From Candidatus Nitrospira allomarina (GTDB lineage: Bacteria > Nitrospirota > Nitrospiria > Nitrospirales > UBA8639), in contig NZ_CP116967.1 in NCBI RefSeq assembly GCF_032050975.1, forward strand, positions 2,539,001 through 2,603,000: a stretch of 64,000 bases of DNA, written 5' to 3'. Shown piece after piece: positions 27,562-34,962 of the stretch (position 1 is the first letter of the stretch; each line of letters begins with the position of its first letter). The notes beneath the pieces are model-generated. The model worked only from the letters and a program-made list of their open reading frames with translations, searched no databases and was not told the DNA's origin. The position numbers and the translations under genes were made by a program.

Positions 27562-28542
27562 ATGTCCACGGCGGTCATCGGACTGGTCGGCTGGAAACTT
27601 ACTCAATTGGTAGACCGGCTGGCTGATCGAACCGGGATTGGCGAGGCGCTTGCGGGCGCCGTTTTCCTGGGGGCCAGTACATCCCTGCCGGGCATAGTCA
27701 CTTCCGTGACAACCGCATGGGGCGGTCATGCCGAATTTGCGGTGAGTCATGCCCTAGGAGGCATTGCCATACAAACGGCATTTCTTGCCATTGCCGATAT
27801 GACCTATCGCCATGCCAATCTGGAGCATGCTGCAGCCTCACCCGCCAATCTCATGAACGGGGTGCTGCTCATGAGCATGCTCTCGCTCATTTTACTCGCC
27901 ATCGTCGGTCCTGAATTCAGCCTGTGGAATGTGCATCCGGTCACCCCATGTGTCGTCGCCATATACATTTTTGGGCTTCGGCTGGTGCATCATTGCCATG
28001 TTGAGCCACTCTGGAGTCCTAAGTTAACCTCTCACACGAAACCTGATGAACCGGAGGCGGGCAACTGTCATGAAAATCTTCAGAAATTAATGATGGCGTT
28101 CACTGCCTCTGCCGTGCTCATTGGAACGGGCGGGTGGATTCTTGCCGGTTCAGCCGTCTCTCTTGTGACTCATACCGGACTTTCTGAAACACTTGTAGGG
28201 GGAGTCTTTACGACCATGAGTACTTCTATGCCTGAATTGATCACCTCACTTGCCGCGGTGCGTAGGGGAGCGCTGACGCTTGCCGTAGGAGGCATAATAG
28301 GAGGCAATACCTTTGACACGCTTCTGGTCGCGTTTTCCGATTTCGCGTATCAGGAAGGTTCGATTTATCATGCTACGACGAATCAGCAAGTCTATCTGAT
28401 CGCCTTAACTATGCTCATGAACGGTATTTTACTGCTTGGATTGCTGCGTCGTGAGGAACATGGCATCGCCAATATCGGATTCGAAAGTTTTTTGATTTTA
28501 CTTGTGTATTTGGGAGGAATCACCATTCTTTTCCTTCCCTGA
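27562..28542 (+). CDS. Sodium/calcium exchanger-family membrane protein
   Basis: A 326-residue protein with about ten hydrophobic segments and the two inverted alpha-repeat motifs of the CaCA family: GAVFLGASTSLPGIVTSVTT and GGVFTTMSTSMPELITSLAA. The motifs include ion-coordinating acidic or polar residues, though Glu is replaced by Gly in the first copy. Such proteins exchange Ca2+ or other cations for Na+ or H+. The annotated ATG cuts into the first helix. The same frame stays open upstream to a TAG at 27490 and encodes WSFTLSLTLFF, which would complete the helix, but has no ATG, GTG or TTG. The start is therefore unresolved. Confidence 0.75.
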   Translation: MSTAVIGLVGWKLTQLVDRLADRTGIGEALAGAVFLGASTSLPGIVTSVTTAWGGHAEFAVSHALGGIAIQTAFLAIADMTYRHANLEHAAASPANLMNGVLLMSMLSLILLAIVGPEFSLWNVHPVTPCVVAIYIFGLRLVHHCHVEPLWSPKLTSHTKPDEPEAGNCHENLQKLMMAFTASAVLIGTGGWILAGSAVSLVTHTGLSETLVGGVFTTMSTSMPELITSLAAVRRGALTLAVGGIIGGNTFDTLLVAFSDFAYQEGSIYHATTNQQVYLIALTMLMNGILLLGLLRREEHGIANIGFESFLILLVYLGGITILFLP

Positions 28543-28694
28543 AAATTTTAAAATTCGCTTTAGATTTGTTTGTTCTGCACAAAACCCGGGGTTCCGACCC
28601 CATCTTCAACATGAACCGAGATGGAGTGATCGTTCGAGAGAGCGTTGACAAAACGACGTAACAATGAAATGTAAGATATTTGGCCTGTGTTCTT

Positions 28695-29168
28695 TCAACG
28701 TTGTTGTGAATTTGACCACGATCTGATCGGCACCGTCGAGATTGAATTTTTGGGTGAGCCTTCGATCACTTTATCGCTGTAGACGAGATATATGAATGTC
28801 TGACGCTTCTTGTCAAAGAATCGGACCACCTGCAGTTTTTTAAATATCAGTGATCGACTCTCGTGAAACACTTTCTCTCCTTCTTCAAGCTCATCAATGA
28901 TGCGAATGGGACCGACCTGGCGGCAGGCAATTGAGGCATCTGAAGTGTCCTCAGCGACACCAACCATGCCTTTTAAGCCCCCTGTCTTCGCTCTACTCAG
29001 ATGACAGGTGACTCCTTCAATCTTGGGATCATCAAACGCTTCAATCACAATTTTGTGATCAGGACCCAAAAAATTGAATTTTGTATCCACACTTCCGATT
29101 TCCTCCGCATAACTCGAAGAGACGATCAGAACCGAAAAGAATAGAATGTTTAAGAAAATTTTCAGCAT
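28695..29168 (-). CDS. creA: CreA family protein
   Basis: A 157-residue exported protein. The signal peptide ([21 protein letters not shown]) is followed by [19 protein letters not shown], the conserved [20 protein letters not shown] and IACRQVGPI. These are diagnostic of CreA. CreA is a widespread periplasmic protein of unknown function encoded beside creBCD in E. coli; no creBCD is here. I start at 29168 because AAGGGAGA lies upstream and the signal peptide then begins at the first residue. An in-frame start at 29207 is less likely. The gene is downstream of the ACIII/bd-like operon end but separated by a gap. Confidence 0.88.
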   Translation of the reverse strand: MLKIFLNILFFSVLIVSSSYAEEIGSVDTKFNFLGPDHKIVIEAFDDPKIEGVTCHLSRAKTGGLKGMVGVAEDTSDASIACRQVGPIRIIDELEEGEKVFHESRSLIFKKLQVVRFFDKKRQTFIYLVYSDKVIEGSPKNSISTVPIRSWSNSQQR

Positions 29169-29304
29169 GTAGGCATTCTCCCTTACCCGATTTTTTACCA
29201 TGTCCAATATGAATAATTTGATGGACTTTACTTTACTCTATGGTCCCTATGACTCAAAACTGGACAAATTCGATACCCCTTCATCAAGAACGTCCAGGCC
29301 GGAC

Positions 29305-30639
29305 CTATTGGGACAAAATGCCCTTTTCCGAAGGAGTGGCTTGATACGTGGATTGTTCGTCCTCCAACCGCATCTCATCATAAATGAGGTATCCGTTGAC
29401 TGCTCGAGCGGATTCGCGAACCCATCCCATGGCTAAAAGAATGATCACCGTCAATACTGCCAACGTCATCAACATACCCGCCATCCTTCGCGGAGCTGCG
29501 GACACGGCTCTTGAAACGGTGGCTTGTGGCATTCGCCCAAACACCCGCAAGGAGTACAGCCAATGTGCAAATCCAAAGGTCACAAGACTTGAAAGCGCAA
29601 AATATTTATACGGTTGCATCTTCCCAATGGAGTTAATTTCCTGTTCGGTCAACCGATTGAGAAGAGGGATATGCTGCAATTGATAGGGCATCGCCAACGT
29701 CACGGTAGCGATCACGATGACAATGAGTGACAAGGGGATGAATCCCATGAAAGATGGAGGTGGTTGTGATTGAGACCGAACCATCTGGTTAACATACAGA
29801 GAACCGACCAGTATCAATAATCCATACAACAACGCCGCGACATCAAAAAGCCACGAGCGTTCTCCTAGCATCACGGTATAAAAGGCCTGGGGTTGTCCAT
29901 ATCGCAAATGAAGCAAATACTGATATCCCACGACCGGCATGACCAGCAGAGCTCCATAGCCGATTACAAAACAGTAACTTCCCCCTTTATGGAAAAAGTT
30001 TCGATCTATATCAATGGTAGATTTCAGATATCGGACGCCACAGATCCCACCGAGGGCAAAACCCGCCCAAGTCAGATTGCCGAACCACCGGTGAAGATCC
30101 AAATGAATCATCGTGGGATTAAACACATTCTCCCATGCCGAATGAATGGGATCCGGGGTCAGCATGTAGGAAGCGGTGATATCGATCATAAACATGGCAC
30201 TTAGGGCACAGCCTGCGGCAAGCCAGATAAAGGCCAAGTGCACCTTTTGCCTCCACCCATGCCGTCCCCATTCCCAGAGGTAATACCAGGCATAGGCAAA
30301 AATCGCTTCTCCCAAAAACAATGCCGCCTCTCCCAAAAACGGCCAAAACATTACCTGAAACAGACGGTGCCAGAATTGAGGCCAATAGATGTTCAGCGCA
30401 AACACCAGCACGACGCCAAAAAATGAAATGGTTGCAGTGGAAAGCACCAATGCGAAGGCAATCAGCTTGGCCAACCGTTGGAACCATTCTTTTTCCGTGA
30501 CAAAGCTAAATGTTGCAGTCACCGCGCCGATTAAGGATGATCCCACAATGAACGTGGCAAATAAGCTATGCGTCAGTGCAGAAGCGGCAATCGCCACACG
30601 CCCGATGGTCATAGAAGTTTCAAGTGGATCAAGGGTCAT
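29305..30639 (-). CDS. Cytochrome bd subunit I-like protein B (with heme-ligand glutamates)
   Basis: A 444-residue membrane protein with about nine helices, homologous to cytochrome bd subunit I. His24 (ALTHSLFATFIVG) matches the TM1 heme ligand. Glu104 and Glu111 (FLGEAALFLGEAIFAYAW) match the acidic pair around heme b595. His183 (DLHRWFGNLTWAG) matches the heme b558 ligand. The quinol loop and GRQPW motif of true bd oxidases are absent, so quinol is an unlikely direct donor. It is the last gene of the operon and overlaps its paralogue by four bases (ATGA). I infer it is the oxygen-reducing subunit of an ACIII-linked complex. Nitrospira is known to carry divergent bd-like oxidases. Confidence 0.8.
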   Translation of the reverse strand: MTLDPLETSMTIGRVAIAASALTHSLFATFIVGSSLIGAVTATFSFVTEKEWFQRLAKLIAFALVLSTATISFFGVVLVFALNIYWPQFWHRLFQVMFWPFLGEAALFLGEAIFAYAWYYLWEWGRHGWRQKVHLAFIWLAAGCALSAMFMIDITASYMLTPDPIHSAWENVFNPTMIHLDLHRWFGNLTWAGFALGGICGVRYLKSTIDIDRNFFHKGGSYCFVIGYGALLVMPVVGYQYLLHLRYGQPQAFYTVMLGERSWLFDVAALLYGLLILVGSLYVNQMVRSQSQPPPSFMGFIPLSLIVIVIATVTLAMPYQLQHIPLLNRLTEQEINSIGKMQPYKYFALSSLVTFGFAHWLYSLRVFGRMPQATVSRAVSAAPRRMAGMLMTLAVLTVIILLAMGWVRESARAVNGYLIYDEMRLEDEQSTYQATPSEKGILSQ

Positions 30640-31820
30640 GGGAATGTCTCTCCCCTCAATGTCGATTCCGTCTGACTGTTGATCATTCCACGAATGGTAT
30701 CCGGCCCTCTCGCCACTTCCCGGATGGTTCCCATTGTCAAATAGAGGACCAGCGCGGCCAGACCAAGGGCCATGGCGATGAAGTGAATGAACGGTTTGTT
30801 GAGTGAGGGCGTTGAGCCACGCATCCAAACGGGAAACACATACAAAAGGTACCACCCCGTTTGAAGAAGCACGATAAAATTCACGATACGCCGATACAAT
30901 GGATAGGGCGCCAAAATGACCATCAACACGATCGTCAGCACATAAAATATCTCTGCCCGGTAGGAATGTCCCCGTTCCAGATGCACCGAGCGAAAAATGA
31001 GATGACTGCCTAACAGGAGTAGAGCCAGGAGGGTAAATTGCCATATCACCAACAGGACTGTTTGGCCTTTATAGAGACCCTGCAGAATATCCGGCTGTGC
31101 ATGGTGTATGTGTTGCGCGAATACGAAACCGGAGACCGGCTGAATCATGAGGCTCACAATGCCGACGGCCATACCTGTTTTTATGAGCGTGAGGTAATAG
31201 GCCTCATCCTTCATTTGACCCGATTGTTTCCATAGGCGCCATCCGGCATACGCCGCCATGACATATCCGGCGATGACCAGATTTCCAAAGAATCGATGGA
31301 CCATCAAGGGCACCCATGTCGGGTTCCAGAGCCTTGCCCATCCGCTATCGCCTTGAACAGGAGTCATCATATACGAACCGATCCCGTCAAGAATTCCTCC
31401 CCATATCAGAATGAATACGGCGGCTACCGTACCCAACGTGATATGCCAGGTGATACTTTTCGAACGAAGCCGATCCCAAAAGTGATAATAGGGATACAGG
31501 CACAACACTTGAATGAAAAACACGATCAAAGCCAGATGCAAAGGATAGCGGAAGTGGTTAAACAGGTAGGTATTCGTGAGAGGGAAAAGTCCGATGAATA
31601 ATTCCAACATAAAGACAGCCAACACGATGCTGGTGGTATACGTCACCAGCGTAAATCGTGTGGCCAGATAGGCAAAATCCGTAAAATAGGGACGACTGCG
31701 TCCCAATCCTTCCGCGATAGGCGCCAGAACCATGAATCCCACACCAAGACTCGCCAAGGTAATATGGGCCAAACTAAAAAAGCCGATCCAAAAACTTGAA
31801 CTCGTCATCTCGTTTACCAC
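30636..31820 (-). CDS. Cytochrome bd subunit I-like protein A (lacking the glutamate pair)
   Basis: A 394-residue membrane protein, paralogous to its downstream neighbour. Shared landmarks are SYMMTPVQ and NPTWVPLMVHRFFGNLVIAG, the latter carrying the b558-type histidine (His175). His19 sits in TM1 (LAHITLASLGVG). A gapless alignment of the TM3 region puts Ala97 and Gln104 where protein B has Glu104 and Glu111, so the b595/d site should be lost. It probably acts as a structural or electron-entry partner, loosely like CydB, although it is not CydB by sequence. The start is GTG 31820 or ATG 31808. It follows actE by about 20 bp in the same operon. Confidence 0.78.
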   Translation of the reverse strand: MVNEMTSSSFWIGFFSLAHITLASLGVGFMVLAPIAEGLGRSRPYFTDFAYLATRFTLVTYTTSIVLAVFMLELFIGLFPLTNTYLFNHFRYPLHLALIVFFIQVLCLYPYYHFWDRLRSKSITWHITLGTVAAVFILIWGGILDGIGSYMMTPVQGDSGWARLWNPTWVPLMVHRFFGNLVIAGYVMAAYAGWRLWKQSGQMKDEAYYLTLIKTGMAVGIVSLMIQPVSGFVFAQHIHHAQPDILQGLYKGQTVLLVIWQFTLLALLLLGSHLIFRSVHLERGHSYRAEIFYVLTIVLMVILAPYPLYRRIVNFIVLLQTGWYLLYVFPVWMRGSTPSLNKPFIHFIAMALGLAALVLYLTMGTIREVARGPDTIRGMINSQTESTLRGETFP

Positions 31821-31839
31821 ATTTCCACAGACGCGTTAA

Positions 31840-32361
31840 TTAACCCGGCGAATTCGGGTTTTGGATCAAAAGACTGGCGGATGGCGCATGATCCGAAAAA
31901 GTCCGAAGGAATGCCACCAAGGCCCATCTTTCTTCCTGAGAAAGAAATGGTTCAAACGCGGGCATCACATTTTCTCCATGAGTGACAATGGTATACAGCA
32001 TCTCATCCGGTTTCTGTTGCACCGCCGAAGCGTGAAGATTGGGGGGCAGGTCGGGCAGATACCCGGCCACCGGTCCGTCACCCATTCCCTGTTCTCCATG
32101 ACAATGGGCGCAATTAATTGCAAAGAGACGTGCGCCATCGGTCGATTCTTTGGTCTGTTCCCGCGGAGATGTAGTAAGGGAAAATGGCGTCATATTCGGA
32201 GAGCTTTCCGGCGGTGAATGCACCCGGGGAGCTTCTTGATACGAAAATGAAGGTTGTTCTTCCATATCTTCCGAGCATCCCCACAGAAACAGCCCAGCCA
32301 ACGTGATCCAACCCAGGATACGGAACGAGCGGTTCAAACCAAAATTATTCAGCATCATCAT
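31840..32361 (-). CDS. actE: ActE-like monoheme cytochrome c lipoprotein of alternative complex III
   Basis: A 173-residue protein. The signal segment ends in a lipobox (FLWGC, about residue 29). A disordered linker rich in Pro and Ser precedes a class I cytochrome c domain with heme motif CAHCH (in FAINCAHCHGEQGMGDGP) and probable methionine ligand in GENVMPAF. In ACIII, ActE is the periplasmic monoheme subunit that can hand electrons to an oxidase. Three consecutive ATGs make the exact start uncertain. It lies 6 bp after actD and directly before the bd-like genes, the position expected for an electron bridge. Confidence 0.85.
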   Translation of the reverse strand: MMMLNNFGLNRSFRILGWITLAGLFLWGCSEDMEEQPSFSYQEAPRVHSPPESSPNMTPFSLTTSPREQTKESTDGARLFAINCAHCHGEQGMGDGPVAGYLPDLPPNLHASAVQQKPDEMLYTIVTHGENVMPAFEPFLSQEERWALVAFLRTFSDHAPSASLLIQNPNSPG

Positions 32362-32367
32362 CGGCCC

Positions 32368-32916
32368 TCATGAGTCACTGGAAATGGTCCGAATTTCCAC
32401 TTCAGAAGCTCCGGCTTTTTGAAGCAGGCGGGATATAGAGTGGGCCTTGGCAGTGTCATTCCCAACCTGAATCGATAAACCTACCGATCCCTCATCAATG
32501 CGCGGGTCATTGCGAAGACCCGACTGTTGCACGAAGGCAATTTTGATCGCTGTCGCTAAAAAGGTCACGACAATCGCCATCAGCATCATGGTTTCATAGG
32601 AGATAATTCCCACCACCGGAATACTCACAATGGGTTTCCCTCCCGTCACTAAGGGAAACAGGAGTGCGGTTCCTGCGGCGAAAAATATCCCGATTCCAAT
32701 TCCCACGATCCCTCCGATAATGGTCAGGCGATGGAGCGGGACGCGAACCGGCTTATTGAGCAAAGAGGTTTCCAGCGGAAGAGGAGAGAGAATTTCCATA
32801 AGGAGATCGGGAATGCCCTGGCTTCGTATGTGATCAAGCACAGGAGGGAGAGAAGTCGCCGGATTGAATAATCCCAGCACCACGTGCCTGTCCGTCGTCT
32901 CAGTGTTCTTGGGCAT
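32368..32916 (-). CDS. actD: ActD-like DUF3341 subunit of alternative complex III
   Basis: A 182-residue protein with DUF3341 features. An N-terminal alpha/beta part opens HVVLGLFNPATSLPPVLDHI. Two membrane helices follow (about 63-90 and 98-125, TIIGGIVGIGIGIFFAAGTA and ISYETMMLMAIVVTFLAT). The polar C-terminal tail reads LLQKAGASEVEIRTI. ActD has no cofactor and helps assemble the ActC/ActF membrane part. Its start lies inside the end of actC (17-bp overlap), showing tight coupling. The order C-D-E is conserved among ACIII operons. Confidence 0.88.
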   Translation of the reverse strand: MPKNTETTDRHVVLGLFNPATSLPPVLDHIRSQGIPDLLMEILSPLPLETSLLNKPVRVPLHRLTIIGGIVGIGIGIFFAAGTALLFPLVTGGKPIVSIPVVGIISYETMMLMAIVVTFLATAIKIAFVQQSGLRNDPRIDEGSVGLSIQVGNDTAKAHSISRLLQKAGASEVEIRTISSDS

Positions 32917-34228
32917 GTTTTTTCCCCAGTTTTTCTTCCCAGATCGAAATCACCGGTACGAATTTCACCGCAAGCGAATACAGCAGGAGAGCCAAGGCCA
33001 ACGTGCCTACCAGAATGGCGAACTCTATCAGCGAAGGGAAATACTCATCCCACTGAAATGAGAGCCTCGGATGGGCAAGGGGAGGGACAATGATCAGCAT
33101 GCGCTCGATATACATGCCGATATTGATGATCAGCCCAACCATCAGGAGTCCTACGGGCCATTGTCGAAAACGAGGCCATATCAGCGTCATCAGGGGAATG
33201 ACATAAATACAACTCACCATGAACCAGAAGGGCACGGCATACGCTCCGTAGAGAAGAGAATTCTGCACGGCAATATGATCGGGCATATTGCCATACCAGA
33301 CAGTTAATTGCTCAGCAAAATACAGATAGGCCAGGAGCAGGGTCGTGACCAGCATCAATTTCCCGAGTTTTTCAAAATGTTCGGTTCGAACATAATCATG
33401 CAGACGATACACCCTGCGCAGGGTATACAGCCCAATCACCACCATCCCCAAGCCTGAGTGCACCGCGCCGACCACAAAATAAGGAGCAAAAATAGTCGAA
33501 TGCCATGCCGGCACAAGAGCCATGCTGAAATCAAATCCGACAATGGAATGCACCGAGATCATGACCATCACGATCAGGGGGGTAATAATGCGTATGGCCA
33601 TTTCCAATGTGCGCCACTGCGCTTGAGATCCATGCCATCCTATCGCCAGCCAGCGATACACGGTTTTTCTCCATCCTTGAATTCGATCCCGTGCCAGCGC
33701 AAAATCGGGAATTAAGGGCAGATAAATATAGATGGTGCTTGCGGTCGCATACGTAAAAATGGCTGTAGCATCCCACATCAGCGGAGATCGAAAGTTCGGC
33801 CAGAGTTCCCGTTGATTGGGGTATGGAATCAGATAATAAAACCGCCAGACCCGACCCAGGTGATAAAAGACGAATAACGCGGTGACGAAAAGGGCCACAA
33901 CGGTCATGAGCTCAGCCATACGCGTGACAGGTCGACGCCATTCGGCATTCGTTAACCGCAAGACACCGGAAATAAACGTTCCGGAATGGCTGACGCCGAT
34001 CCAGAAGACGAACGAGGCAATATAGGATCCCCAGAAAATGGGATGATGCAAATTGGTTTGTCCGATACCCGTTTGAATTTGGTACGTCCACGCTCCCGCC
34101 CCCGCTGCGACAAAGCAGGACAACACGCCTACCCAGAGATAATACGTCCAGGTGGTTGTCTGGAGCGGCAAGAGAAGGTCCCGATTGATCTTGGGCATTT
34201 CCTCCCAAACCGTTGGCCGGTCGGTCAT
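32900..34228 (-). CDS. actC: ActC-like NrfD/PsrC-family quinol-binding membrane subunit
   Basis: A 442-residue integral membrane protein with about ten helices, matching NrfD/PsrC. Landmarks are the N-terminal amphipathic PKINRDLLLPLQTTTWTYYL, then WGSYIASFVFWIGVSHSGTF and VHSIVGFDFSMALVPAWHST. In ACIII, ActC holds the periplasmic-side quinol site and passes electrons to the iron-sulfur subunit. Only one NrfD-type gene is in the operon; classical ACIII also has ActF. It overlaps actB2 by four bases (ATGA) and actD by 17. Confidence 0.9.
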   Translation of the reverse strand: MTDRPTVWEEMPKINRDLLLPLQTTTWTYYLWVGVLSCFVAAGAGAWTYQIQTGIGQTNLHHPIFWGSYIASFVFWIGVSHSGTFISGVLRLTNAEWRRPVTRMAELMTVVALFVTALFVFYHLGRVWRFYYLIPYPNQRELWPNFRSPLMWDATAIFTYATASTIYIYLPLIPDFALARDRIQGWRKTVYRWLAIGWHGSQAQWRTLEMAIRIITPLIVMVMISVHSIVGFDFSMALVPAWHSTIFAPYFVVGAVHSGLGMVVIGLYTLRRVYRLHDYVRTEHFEKLGKLMLVTTLLLAYLYFAEQLTVWYGNMPDHIAVQNSLLYGAYAVPFWFMVSCIYVIPLMTLIWPRFRQWPVGLLMVGLIINIGMYIERMLIIVPPLAHPRLSFQWDEYFPSLIEFAILVGTLALALLLYSLAVKFVPVISIWEEKLGKKHAQEH

Positions 34229-34962
34229 TCCGACAGCCTCCGCAAATAGGTCACGGCCGGATGCGTGCCCAGAGATTCCATCAAATGAAATCCTCTCCGG
34301 CTCTTCTTCAAGTGAGACACCCGGCTTTCGGGATCGTTCCGATCACCAAAAATCAGTGCGGATGTGGGACAGGATTGCACACAGGCGGGTGTGATTTCTC
34401 CATCTCTGACCCGCCGGCCTTCTTTGTGAGCTGCTTCTTTTCCACTTCGAATTCGTTGCACGCAAAATGTGCATTTTTCCATCACACCGCCGGATCGGAC
34501 GGACACATCCGGATTCAACTGCTCCGCCAACGGCTCGTCCCAATGGGGATCGAACCAATTAAATTGACGGGCGACATAGGGACAGTTATTCCCGCAGTAT
34601 CGAACACCGATACACCGATTATAGACCTGGGCATTCAACCCCTCCGGGGTGTGATACGAAGCATAGACGGGGCAGACGGGTTCACAGGGAGCATCGTCAC
34701 AATGCTGGCACATGACCGGAAGGAATTTGGCTTTGACGTTGGGATAGTCTCCTTCCCAATATCGCTCAATGCGAATCCAATTAATCGCTCGCCCCTCTGC
34801 GGCTTCCTCCTCCCCGGAAATGCGAATATTGTTTTCGGCATGACACGCCACTACACAGGCTTCACATCCGGAGCACCGATCCAGATCGACGACCATTTCC
34901 CACTTATAGGACGATGCCGCCGTGTTTGAATATTCTTCCGTTGCTTGAGGATCTTGACTCAT
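34225..34962 (-). CDS. ActB2-like iron-sulfur subunit of alternative complex III
   Basis: A 245-residue ferredoxin-type protein with four cluster motifs: CSGCEACVVAC, CQHCDDAPCEPVC, CIGVRYCGNNC and CTFCVQRI paired with CVQSC. In the third, Val replaces the usual second cysteine. That is the hallmark of a [3Fe-4S] cluster in ACIII ActB proteins, so three [4Fe-4S] and one [3Fe-4S] are predicted. It carries electrons from the quinol site to the heme subunits on the periplasmic face. No signal peptide is present; it is likely co-exported with ActB1 through its Tat signal. Its start overlaps the actB1 stop (TAATG). Confidence 0.88.
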   Translation of the reverse strand: MSQDPQATEEYSNTAASSYKWEMVVDLDRCSGCEACVVACHAENNIRISGEEEAAEGRAINWIRIERYWEGDYPNVKAKFLPVMCQHCDDAPCEPVCPVYASYHTPEGLNAQVYNRCIGVRYCGNNCPYVARQFNWFDPHWDEPLAEQLNPDVSVRSGGVMEKCTFCVQRIRSGKEAAHKEGRRVRDGEITPACVQSCPTSALIFGDRNDPESRVSHLKKSRRGFHLMESLGTHPAVTYLRRLSE

